Shown: piece by piece, positions 1 through 6,264 of the stretch
Numbering within the stretch: the first letter of the stretch is position 1
Layout: each line of letters begins with the position of its first letter
Source of the DNA: Alphaproteobacteria bacterium
Lineage (GTDB): Bacteria > Pseudomonadota > Alphaproteobacteria > SP197
Assembly (NCBI GenBank): GCA_022822575.1
Contig: JAJEBJ010000359.1
Location: 1 to 17,544 of the forward strand
Direction: 5' to 3'
DNA: 17,544 bases
Notes under the pieces: model-generated
Databases searched by the model: none
The model's input: only the letters and a program-made list of their open reading frames with translations
Told to the model about the DNA's origin: nothing
Position numbers and translations under genes: made by a program

Positions 1-495
1 AAGAAACTGTTCTTCAACCTGCGGAAACTCAAGCGGCAGCTTCAGGCGATCGATGATGGCGATATGCCCCCTGAAACGGTGAAGGAGATCGCATCGCGTC
101 TCGACGTGACGGAGCAGGACGTCATCAGCATGAACCGGCGCCTCTCCAGTCCGGACCACTCGCTGAACGCTCCGCTGCAGCCAGGCGGCGACGGCGAATG
201 GATGGATTTCCTGGTCGATGACCAGAAGAACCAGGAAGAGACCCTCGGCGAGTCTGAGGAACTGGAAACACGGCGTGAACTCCTCGCCGACGCCATGGAG
301 ATCCTGAACGCCCGCGAGCGCCACATCCTCGTTGAACGCCGCCTGTCGGAAGACCCGAAGACCCTCGAGGATCTCTCACGGGAGTATGGCATCAGCCGGG
401 AGCGGGTACGCCAGATCGAGGCACGGGCCTTCGAGAAGATCCAGAAGGCAATGCACAAGGCTGCGGCGGAACGCCTGCGCATCGCCGACGTCTAG
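1..495 (+). CDS. rpoH: RNA polymerase heat-shock sigma factor RpoH (sigma-32), C-terminal part
   Basis: The 5' end lies outside the window; 164 residues are present, in frame from base 1 to a TAG stop. The fragment opens with KKLFFNLRKLKR, which matches the RpoH box that separates RpoH from other group-2/3 sigma factors. A region-3-like segment follows. Region 4.2 lies at about residues 122-143 (LEDLSREYGISRERVRQIEA), the helix-turn-helix that reads the -35 element. RpoH directs core RNA polymerase to heat-shock promoters for chaperones and proteases. A candidate target, clpB, is in the same window with a plausible sigma-32 promoter. The gene converges on purA with a 3-base gap, and its stop lies inside a perfect 14-base palindrome. 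Alphaproteobacteria often carry more than one RpoH paralogue, and which one this is cannot be told from the fragment. Confidence 0.95.
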   Translation, partial: KKLFFNLRKLKRQLQAIDDGDMPPETVKEIASRLDVTEQDVISMNRRLSSPDHSLNAPLQPGGDGEWMDFLVDDQKNQEETLGESEELETRRELLADAMEILNARERHILVERRLSEDPKTLEDLSREYGISRERVRQIEARAFEKIQKAMHKAAAERLRIADV

Positions 496-509
496 ACGTC
501 AATCGGCGA
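482..509. repeat. Inverted repeat at the rpoH/purA convergent junction
   Basis: TCGCCGA (482-488) pairs perfectly with TCGGCGA (503-509). The interval contains a perfect 14-base palindrome (GACGTCTAGACGTC, 487-500) that includes the rpoH TAG stop and reaches into the purA TGA. A bidirectional terminator is the obvious guess, but no T-run follows on either strand, so this is only a structural observation. Confidence 0.4.
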
Positions 510-1791
510 AGGGATCGGTCACGCGAATCGTGTCATCGCGTTCCGGACCGGTTGACAGCAGGGCCACGGGAGCCTCGATCAGTTCCTCAATGCGGCGGAC
601 GTACTTGATGCAGGTCGCCGGCAGTTCCCCCCAGGAGCGGGCGCCCCGGGTATTCTCGCGCCAACCGTTGAAGGTCTCGTAGCGCGCTTCCACCTCGGCC
701 TGCCGGGCTGCCATGGCAGGGAGATGATCAAGATCGCTGCCCTGCCATCGATAGCCCGTGCAGACCTTGAGTTCGTCGATGCCGTCCAGCACGTCCAGCT
801 TGGTCAATGCAATTCCCTGGATGCCACCGACCTTGATGGCCTGGCGGACCATGACGGCATCGAACCAACCACAACGCCGCGGCCGTCCCGTCACCGTACC
901 GAACTCCTGGCCCCGCTCCCGGAATACGCTGCCGACGTCGTTCGTCTGCTCCGTGGGAAAGGGGCCTGCACCCACCCTGGTGGTGTAGGCCTTGGTGATG
1001 CCCAGGACATAGTGAAGGGCATGGGGACCAATCCCTGAACCCGTTGCCGCGGCAGCGGCCAGGGTGTTCGAAGATGTCACATAGGGAAATGTTCCGTGAT
1101 CGACATCGAGAAAATGACCCTGTGCTCCCTCGAAAAGAATGCGTTTGCCGCTGCGGCGGAGATGTTCGAGCTCCTTCCAGACCGGACGGGAGAACTCCAG
1201 GAGGGGCCCGGCGATCCGCCGCAGCTCCGCGAGCAGCGTCTCCCGATCGATCGCATCGAGTCCCGATGCCCGGCGCAGCACGTCGTGATGATCGACAAGA
1301 TGGGAGAGCTTCGCCTGGAGCGTTCCGTCATCGGCAAGATCACACACGCGCAGGCCCCGGCGCGCCACCCTGTCCTCGTAGGCCGGGCCGATACCCCGCC
1401 CGGTCGTGCCGATGGCGGCATCGCGCCTGGCTGCCTCCCGGGCCCGGTCGAGTTCACCGTGAAACGGCAGGATGAGATGGGCGCTCTCCGAGATCAGCAG
1501 ATTGCCGGGCGTGACCATCACGCCCTGTTCGCCGATCTTCCTGATTTCGTCGAAGAGGGCCCAGGGGTCGATGACCACGCCATTGCCGATAATCGACAGT
1601 TTGTCGGGTCGCACCACGCCCGAGGGCAGCAACGACAGCCTGAAGACGTGGTTGCCCACCTCGAGTGTGTGGCCGGCATTGTGTCCGCCCTGGAAGCGCA
1701 CCACGACATCGGCGCGTTCCGAAAGCCAGTCCACAATCTTTCCCTTGCCCTCGTCCCCCCACTGGGAGCCGACAACCACGACGTTCGCCAT
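499..1791 (-). CDS. purA: Adenylosuccinate synthetase PurA
   Basis: The gene encodes 430 residues, the normal length for the family. It catalyses GTP-dependent condensation of IMP with aspartate to give adenylosuccinate, the first committed step from IMP to AMP, in the cytosol. The N-terminus carries the family signature GSQWGDEGKGK (residues 8-18), which contains the catalytic Asp13, and GGHNAGHT (about 35-42), which contains the catalytic His41. The C-terminal half has VTGRPRRCGWFD and the guanine-binding TKLDVLDG. The ATG at 1791 is preceded by AAGGACC as a ribosome-binding site. The gene runs toward rpoH. Upstream on the same strand are a lipoprotein and a CDGSH gene, but a strong hairpin (1837-1877) separates them, so purA probably has its own promoter; I see no clear one. 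Nothing is odd in the sequence. Confidence 0.98.
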   Translation of the reverse strand: MANVVVVGSQWGDEGKGKIVDWLSERADVVVRFQGGHNAGHTLEVGNHVFRLSLLPSGVVRPDKLSIIGNGVVIDPWALFDEIRKIGEQGVMVTPGNLLISESAHLILPFHGELDRAREAARRDAAIGTTGRGIGPAYEDRVARRGLRVCDLADDGTLQAKLSHLVDHHDVLRRASGLDAIDRETLLAELRRIAGPLLEFSRPVWKELEHLRRSGKRILFEGAQGHFLDVDHGTFPYVTSSNTLAAAAATGSGIGPHALHYVLGITKAYTTRVGAGPFPTEQTNDVGSVFRERGQEFGTVTGRPRRCGWFDAVMVRQAIKVGGIQGIALTKLDVLDGIDELKVCTGYRWQGSDLDHLPAMAARQAEVEARYETFNGWRENTRGARSWGELPATCIKYVRRIEELIEAPVALLSTGPERDDTIRVTDPFAD

Positions 1792-1836
1792 TGATCAGGG
1801 TCCTTGTGCTGAAATCACGTCCGCAGTTGAATGGCC

Positions 1837-1877
1837 CGCACCGGCATGCCGGGCCTCAGCCTCGGCATGCCGGTGCG
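1837..1877 (-). terminator. Strong 15-bp hairpin downstream of the lipoprotein gene
   Basis: CGCACCGGCATGCCG (1837-1851) is the exact reverse complement of 1863-1877. The 11-base interval can add three more G-C pairs (GGC, CTCA loop, GCC). It starts 8 bases past the lipoprotein stop and lies 46 bases before the purA ATG. Location and stability fit a transcription terminator for the CDGSH-lipoprotein pair. The bases that follow on the minus strand (GGCCATTCAACT) are not a proper U-tract, so it may be a weak or factor-assisted terminator, or an mRNA 3'-end stabiliser. Confidence 0.55.
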
Positions 1878-1884
1878 AGAATGC

Positions 1885-2457
1885 TCACGATCCTGTCCGG
1901 GACCGTGCCAGGTCCTCGGGACTCATCTGGAACCCGGTGTAGACCGTAAAGGAGGCGACATCGGTCATGCGGGCATAGCCAAACTCCTGATCTATTGTCT
2001 GGCTGTAGATGATCTCCCCCGAACCCGGGAGAATGCGTACGGGCGATTCGACCACCTTCTTGGAAATGATCCTGCCATCGCGGTCCTCGAGCGCCACGAA
2101 CAGCGGGAAGGAAACATCCTGTGGCACGTCGCGCGGAGTTGTCGTCACCAGGATTTCGAGATGCGCGGTGAGGCGGACGCGGTGGCTCTCCGGCATGAAC
2201 GAACATGACCATCTCAGCCCGCCGATGCTTGCGACATGGCCGGCCCCGTCATCCTCGTCGGCATGGATGGCAAGGCGTGAGGCCTCGGCCACCAGCAGCA
2301 GGTCGGGACAGGTGGCCTCCACCGGCAGGACCTCCTCACCTGCACAGGCATGAAGGAGGAGCAGCAGCATGAAAAGACACGGCGCGATGACGGAATCCCG
2401 GCGAATCCTGGTGACAAGCCGCCGGCATGCTGCCTGCAGGGGCAGGCGGTATCGCAT
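1885..2457 (-). CDS. Putative lipoprotein of a conserved alphaproteobacterial type, function unknown
   Basis: The gene encodes 190 residues from ATG 2457. The basic N-terminus (RRLVTRIRR) leads into a hydrophobic stretch ending LLLLLHAC, so Cys38 is a plausible lipid-attachment site. The His before the Ala-Cys is unusual in a lipobox. The mature part has a beta-rich look. Its Trp-Ser-Cys segment (83-85), an alternating strand (94-105), FPLFVALEDRDGRI (117-130) followed by ISKK, and YTGFQMSPEDLARSR (173-187) near the C-terminus resemble the small alphaproteobacterial lipoproteins I know only as uncharacterised. That resemblance is from memory and gives no function. The start is uncertain: the frame stays open further upstream, but there it overlaps the CDGSH gene out of frame and gives low-complexity sequence. 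The gene follows the CDGSH gene by 40 bases and is probably co-transcribed with it. Confidence 0.7.
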   Translation of the reverse strand: MRYRLPLQAACRRLVTRIRRDSVIAPCLFMLLLLLHACAGEEVLPVEATCPDLLLVAEASRLAIHADEDDGAGHVASIGGLRWSCSFMPESHRVRLTAHLEILVTTTPRDVPQDVSFPLFVALEDRDGRIISKKVVESPVRILPGSGEIIYSQTIDQEFGYARMTDVASFTVYTGFQMSPEDLARSRTGS

Positions 2458-2497
2458 GGACCCGGTCTCGCCTGCGGATTGTCGCGAACGAACGGTC

Positions 2498-2740
2498 CTA
2501 GAGAGAACTGTGGGTACCGTCACAGTAGGGCCGGTTACCGGTCCGCTTGCAGGCACAAAGCCAAGCCGTGCCCGTCTCGTCGGGAGTGAAGATGACGGGC
2601 ATGAAACCGGTTCCCTTGTGGGAACCGTCACAGAACGGCTGCCGGGCGCTGCGGCCGCAACTGCACCAGAACTGCTTTTCGCCTTCCTTGAGTTCCACCT
2701 TGAAAGGAGACTTCGCGGCCACGACGGCACCTTCACTCAT
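2498..2740 (-). CDS. Dual-CDGSH iron-sulfur domain protein
   Basis: The gene encodes 80 residues. Two CDGSH signatures are complete. The first has Cys26, Cys28, Cys37 and His41 (CSCGRSARQPFCDGSH). The second has Cys62, Cys64, Cys73 and His77 (CACKRTGNRPYCDGTH). Each would bind a [2Fe-2S] cluster through three Cys and one His, as in mitoNEET-type proteins, and the tandem arrangement is typical of small bacterial members with two motifs per chain. There is no membrane anchor, so it should be cytosolic. The bacterial role is poorly known (redox or Fe-S/iron handling). Start choice: ATG 2740 has AAGGA at a good distance, whereas the in-frame ATG six codons earlier does not. It is divergent from ispH, itself a [4Fe-4S] enzyme, across 82 bases. 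Confidence 0.92.
   Translation of the reverse strand: MSEGAVVAAKSPFKVELKEGEKQFWCSCGRSARQPFCDGSHKGTGFMPVIFTPDETGTAWLCACKRTGNRPYCDGTHSSL
2510..2633 (-). repeat. Internal duplication in the CDGSH gene
   Basis: Bases 2510-2525 and 2618-2633 match at 15 of 16 positions and encode the CDGTH and CDGSH cores of the two cluster motifs. This is consistent with a domain duplication kept similar at DNA level. Confidence 0.6.
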
Positions 2741-2743
2741 GCC

Positions 2744-2773
2744 TTGTCCTTCTCTCACTCGGCAAGTTATGAT
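2744..2773 (+). promoter_or_regulatory. Candidate housekeeping promoter for ispH operon
   Basis: TTGTCC (2744-2749), an 18-base spacer and TATGAT (2768-2773) match the -35/-10 consensus at 4/6 and 5/6 positions. A start near 2780 would leave a leader of about 43 bases before the ispH ATG. It lies in the only gap upstream of the ispH-thrB-rnhA-hpnC operon. Confidence 0.45.
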
Positions 2774-2822
2774 TCAGCTTCGCAGAATAGAACCCGGCGC
2801 AGTCGCAAACAAGCGGAACGAA

Positions 2823-3761
2823 ATGATCATGGAGATACTCCTCGCCAGTCCCAGGGGTTGCTGTGCCGGTGTCGACCGGGCGATCGAGATCGTCGAGCGA
2901 ACGCTTGAGCTCTACGGTGCTCCGGTCTACGTGCGACACGAAATCGTCCACAACCGGCACGTGGTGGCGTCCCTCGAAGCGAAGGGCGTGGTGTTCGTCG
3001 AGGAACTCGAGGAGATCGAGCATACCGACCGGCCTGTGGTGTTCTCGGCGCACGGTGTGCCGAAAGCAGTGCCGGAGGAAGCCCGCCGGCTAAACCTCGT
3101 CTACTTCGATGCCACCTGCCCGCTCGTCTCCAAGGTTCACATCGAGGCGCAAAAGCACTACCGCAAGGGCCGGCGGATGATTCTCGTTGGCCACGAGGGG
3201 CATCCGGAGGTGGTGGGCACCATGGGGCAACTGCCGGAAGGCAGCATTCTTCTCGTGCAGAATCGCGAGGAAGCGGAAACCGTGGACCCCGGTGACCATC
3301 AGGAACTCGCCTACATCACCCAGACAACGCTCTCCGTCGATGACACGAGGGGCATCGTTGACGTGCTCATGAGACGCTTTCCCGGCATCCACGGGCCACA
3401 TCGACAGGACATCTGCTATGCCACCACCAATCGGCAGGCCGCCGTGCGGGCCATCGCTCCCGACTGCGATCTGGTTCTGGTGGTGGGGTCCGCTACATCG
3501 TCGAACTCCTCCAGGCTCGTCGAAGTGGCACTGAAGGCCGGGGCGGGAAATGCCTGTCTCATCGAGAATGCCGGCCACCTGGAGAGTTTTGATCTCGAAG
3601 GCGTGTCGACACTCGGCCTCACCGCCGGTGCATCGGCGCCCGAGACTCTCGTTCAGGACGTACTCGGGTACCTGCGTGACCGCCATGATGTGACAATCAG
3701 GGAAGTCCGGGTATCCGAGGAGAATGTTCACTTCAGACTGCCGCACGCCCTGGCCCACTGA
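2823..3761 (+). CDS. ispH: 4-hydroxy-3-methylbut-2-enyl diphosphate reductase IspH
   Basis: The gene encodes 312 residues, typical of the family. IspH performs the last step of the MEP pathway, reducing HMBPP to IPP and DMAPP with a [4Fe-4S] cluster. The three cluster cysteines are visible: Cys14 (PRGCCAGV), Cys99 (DATCPLVSKVH) and Cys198 (DICYATTNRQ). Substrate-binding elements are EIVHN, SAHGV, GHEGHPEV, TQTTLSVDDT and SATSSNSSRL. The residue before the first ligand is Cys13 where Phe is common; this is probably harmless. Start: ATG 2823 or ATG 2829 are both possible, and GGAAC just upstream suits 2829 slightly better. An upstream extension in the same frame overlaps the CDGSH gene and is not family-like. 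This is the first gene of a four-gene operon; thrB follows after 12 bases. Confidence 0.97.
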   Translation: MIMEILLASPRGCCAGVDRAIEIVERTLELYGAPVYVRHEIVHNRHVVASLEAKGVVFVEELEEIEHTDRPVVFSAHGVPKAVPEEARRLNLVYFDATCPLVSKVHIEAQKHYRKGRRMILVGHEGHPEVVGTMGQLPEGSILLVQNREEAETVDPGDHQELAYITQTTLSVDDTRGIVDVLMRRFPGIHGPHRQDICYATTNRQAAVRAIAPDCDLVLVVGSATSSNSSRLVEVALKAGAGNACLIENAGHLESFDLEGVSTLGLTAGASAPETLVQDVLGYLRDRHDVTIREVRVSEENVHFRLPHALAH

Positions 3762-3773
3762 ACGGGCGGTTCG

Positions 3774-4724
3774 ATGGCCGTCTACACCGATGTCGCGACC
3801 GAGGAGCTCGCTGTCTTCCTCGCCGATTACGACGTCGGCGGCATCCTCGCCATGAAGGGCATTGCAGAAGGCGTCGAGAACAGCAACCACCTCGTCATGA
3901 CCGACGCCGGGCCCTACATCCTCACCCTCTACGAGAAGCGGGTGAAGGAGGAGGATCTGCCCTTCTTTCTCGGTCTCATGGAACATCTCGCCGCCCGGGG
4001 GGTGCCCTGTCCCACTCCGATCAGGGACCGCGAGGGACGCGCACTCAAGCGGCTCAACGGCAAGGCGGCTGCCCTGATCAGTTTCCTCGAAGGCGTGTCG
4101 CCGGGAGTCATCGAGGCCCGTCACTGCAGCGCCGTGGGAGACGCTCTGGCGGAGATGCATCTCAAGGGAGCCGACTTTGCCATGCATCGCCCCAATGCAC
4201 TGGGGCTGTCGTCATGGAACAGCCTGGCGGGTCAGTGCCGCGAGCGTGCCGACGAGGTGGAACCGGGCCTTGCCGACGAGATCTCAAGGGAACTCGACAT
4301 CCTCCATGAATGCTGGCCCCGGGACCTGCCACACGGCGTTATCCACGCCGACCTCTTCAGTGACAACGTGTTCTTCCGCGGACCGCGGCTGACAGGCCTG
4401 ATCGACTTCTACTTCGCCTGCAACGATCTCCTCGCCTACGATATCGCGGTATGCCTCAACGCATGGTGCTTCACCGGTGATGCGCGGTTCGATGTCGCCA
4501 GGGGACGTGCCCTGATCGATGGCTACGCCTCCCGCCGACCTCTCGACGACGCGGAAAGAGAGGCTCTCTCCCTGCTGGCGCGGGGCGCCGCCCTGCGCTT
4601 CCTGCTGACCCGTCTCTATGACTGGCTCAATCCCGTGGGAGGGGCCATCGTGACGCCGAAGGATCCCGGCGAGTTCCTCAGGGTCATGCGCTATCACCGC
4701 AATCACCCTTCGCTGGACCCGTGA
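3774..4724 (+). CDS. thrB: Homoserine kinase, APH-fold type (ThrB)
   Basis: The gene encodes 316 residues, the normal length for the aminoglycoside-phosphotransferase-fold homoserine kinase (distinct from the GHMP-type ThrB of enterics). It phosphorylates homoserine with ATP in threonine synthesis. The N-terminus KGIAEGVENSNHLVMT (about residues 28-43) is typical of the family. The catalytic loop is GVIHADLFSDNVFF with Asp193 and Asn198, followed by the metal-binding Asp211 in LIDFYFA. C-terminal family features include AALRFLLTRLYDW. It lies 12 bases after ispH, and its TGA overlaps the GTG start of rnhA. The ispH-thrB-rnhA order is common in alphaproteobacteria, which supports the call. Confidence 0.95.
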   Translation: MAVYTDVATEELAVFLADYDVGGILAMKGIAEGVENSNHLVMTDAGPYILTLYEKRVKEEDLPFFLGLMEHLAARGVPCPTPIRDREGRALKRLNGKAAALISFLEGVSPGVIEARHCSAVGDALAEMHLKGADFAMHRPNALGLSSWNSLAGQCRERADEVEPGLADEISRELDILHECWPRDLPHGVIHADLFSDNVFFRGPRLTGLIDFYFACNDLLAYDIAVCLNAWCFTGDARFDVARGRALIDGYASRRPLDDAEREALSLLARGAALRFLLTRLYDWLNPVGGAIVTPKDPGEFLRVMRYHRNHPSLDP

Positions 4725-5173
4725 GCACAACACCTGATCACATCGTGATTCACACCGATGGCGCCTGTTCGGGCAATCCGGGACCGGGCGGCTGGGGAGC
4801 GTTGCTCGAGTGGCGGGGACACAGGAAGGAAATCTGCGGCGGGGAGAACTGGACCACCTCCAACCGCATGGAACTGACCGCGGCGATCCGCGCCCTGGAA
4901 TCACTCCGCCAGCCATCACCGGTCACCCTCTTCACCGACAGCCAGTACCTGCGCCAGGGAATCACATCGTGGATTCACCGGTGGAAGACCAACGGCTGGA
5001 CAACCGCCAGCCGCCAGCCGGTCAAGAATGCGGACCTGTGGCGCACGCTCGATTCACTGATCACCCGTCACAAGGTCGACTGGCAATGGGTCAAGGGACA
5101 TGCCGGCAATCCCGGCAACGAATGCGCCGACCGGTTGGCCCGAAAGGGAATGCAGCAACAGGGCGCGCCGTGA
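4721..5173 (+). CDS. rnhA: Ribonuclease HI
   Basis: The gene encodes 150 residues, standard for RNase HI. It cleaves the RNA strand of RNA-DNA hybrids, removing primers and R-loops. The four metal-binding carboxylates are present: Asp13 (HTDGACSGNPGPGGWG), Glu51 (NRMEL), Asp73 (FTDSQYL) and Asp137 (NECADRLA). The mobile-loop histidine is His127 (VKGHAGNPGNE). The basic handle region (WIHRWKTNGW) is also there. The start is GTG at 4721, overlapping the thrB stop as GTGA; there is no better start, because HTDG must lie close to the N-terminus. The stop overlaps the GTG of hpnC in the same way. Confidence 0.97.
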   Translation: MSTTPDHIVIHTDGACSGNPGPGGWGALLEWRGHRKEICGGENWTTSNRMELTAAIRALESLRQPSPVTLFTDSQYLRQGITSWIHRWKTNGWTTASRQPVKNADLWRTLDSLITRHKVDWQWVKGHAGNPGNECADRLARKGMQQQGAP

Positions 5174-6039
5174 CACGTTTGCGGGAACAACCCGAGACCC
5201 CATCTGGCAAGGAGGCCGGAGACGAGAACTTCCCCGTTGCCTCACGTCTGATTGCCCGTCCCTTCCGCCGCCACGTGCATCTCTTCTACACCTTCGCCCG
5301 GGCCGCCGACGACATCGCCGACAACCCGGAACTCGAGGCAGACGACAAGATCGCCCGCCTCAACCTCTTCGCCGATGCCCTCGTCAACCCTCGAGCGGAC
5401 TCCGGCGCGCCCTCTTCAGCGCTCGCCCTCGCCCGCAGTCTCGATGAGACCGGTGTGTCGAACCGCCACCCTCTCGATCTCCTGGACGCCTTTCGCCAGG
5501 ACGCAACGACACTGCGCTACGAAACCTGGGACGACCTCCTGGACTACTGTTACCGGTCGGCCGCCCCCGTGGGGCGGTATCTCATCGACCTCCACGGCGA
5601 ACCGGACTCTGCCTACGAGGCTTCGGACAATCTCTGCAACGCCCTTCAGGTGCTCAATCACCTGCAGGACTGCAAGACGGATCGCGAACGCCTCGACAGG
5701 GTCTACATCCCCCTCGTGTGGTTCCGCGAAGCCGGCATTGGCGTCGAGGCCCTTGACGGCGCCTGCTCGACCACCGCCATGCGCCGCATTCTCGATCGGT
5801 GTCTTGTCGCCACCGGAGACCTTCTGGAACGGGCAGCACCGTTGCCCGACCGGATCCGAGGCCTGCGATTTTCCATGGAGTGCGCCGTAATCGTCACGAT
5901 TGCCAGAAAGCTCAGATCGGAACTCGACCGCCGCGATCCACTGGCCGAGCGGGTTGTTCTCTCCCGTGTCCAGTACGTCGAGTCCTTTCTGCAGCCGATT
6001 CCCTCCCTCGTGAGAAGGGCCCTCACACGGCGACGCTGA
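5170..6039 (+). CDS. hpnC: Squalene/hydroxysqualene synthase-family protein HpnC
   Basis: The gene encodes 289 residues from a GTG that overlaps the rnhA stop (GTGA). The N-terminal ENFPVASRL and FYTFARAADDIADN match HpnC rather than HpnD. DDIAD is the first aspartate-rich motif and DCKTD (in LNHLQDCKTD) the second; both bind the Mg-diphosphate. DYCYRSAAPVGRYL is another family segment. In the characterised three-enzyme route, HpnD makes presqualene diphosphate from two farnesyl diphosphates, HpnC converts it to hydroxysqualene and HpnE reduces that to squalene for hopanoids. No hpnD or hpnE lies here, so partners must be elsewhere or absent. Its operon leader ispH supplies the C5 precursors of the same pathway. 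The head-to-head prenyl synthase assignment is firm; the HpnC versus other subfamily choice is good but from memory. Confidence 0.87.
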   Translation: MTRLREQPETPSGKEAGDENFPVASRLIARPFRRHVHLFYTFARAADDIADNPELEADDKIARLNLFADALVNPRADSGAPSSALALARSLDETGVSNRHPLDLLDAFRQDATTLRYETWDDLLDYCYRSAAPVGRYLIDLHGEPDSAYEASDNLCNALQVLNHLQDCKTDRERLDRVYIPLVWFREAGIGVEALDGACSTTAMRRILDRCLVATGDLLERAAPLPDRIRGLRFSMECAVIVTIARKLRSELDRRDPLAERVVLSRVQYVESFLQPIPSLVRRALTRRR

Positions 6040-6264
6040 CCCACTGCATACCATGAGCGCTGTTGCCGGATCCGCGAACCCGCCAAGCCTCGCAACCGTG
6101 TTGACGCCGACTGCGACCATGACATTGCGCGCCGGACGCGCCGCCGGCTTCGACGATGAACCGACGCACATCGAGGGAGCCGGGAAGCTGATCCTGCACC
6201 GCGCCTTGCGAGCGCTGCCCCGCAAGGACGGCTCGGGCAGCGTTCGCGCCACGAAGACGGGCGC
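6040..6264. other. 225-base convergent intergenic region between hpnC and the SDR gene
   Basis: No gene is convincing here. An 85-codon plus-strand frame (6053-6310) has a third-position GC bias. However, the minus-strand frame that continues from the SDR gene shares the same third positions, so the bias does not decide a strand, and neither translation looks like a known protein. The right part holds two overlapping hairpins, described separately. The region may be a decayed gene remnant or simply GC-rich spacer. Confidence 0.5.
6204..6242. repeat. Two overlapping, mutually exclusive hairpins
   Basis: CCTTGCG (6204-6210) pairs perfectly with CGCAAGG (6221-6227), and CGCTGCCC (6213-6220) pairs perfectly with GGGCAGCG (6235-6242). 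The left arm of the second lies in the loop of the first, so only one can form cleanly at a time. They lie where the hpnC and SDR transcripts should end. No T-run follows on either strand. Confidence 0.45.

Noticed and set aside
2547..2822. N-terminal extension of IspH by 92 codons
   Set aside because: It overlaps the CDGSH gene on the other strand and precedes the canonical IspH N-terminus; a promoter-like element lies inside it.
3090..4187. 365-codon minus-strand open frame opposite ispH and thrB
   Set aside because: Crosses two clear genes on the other strand; no family features.
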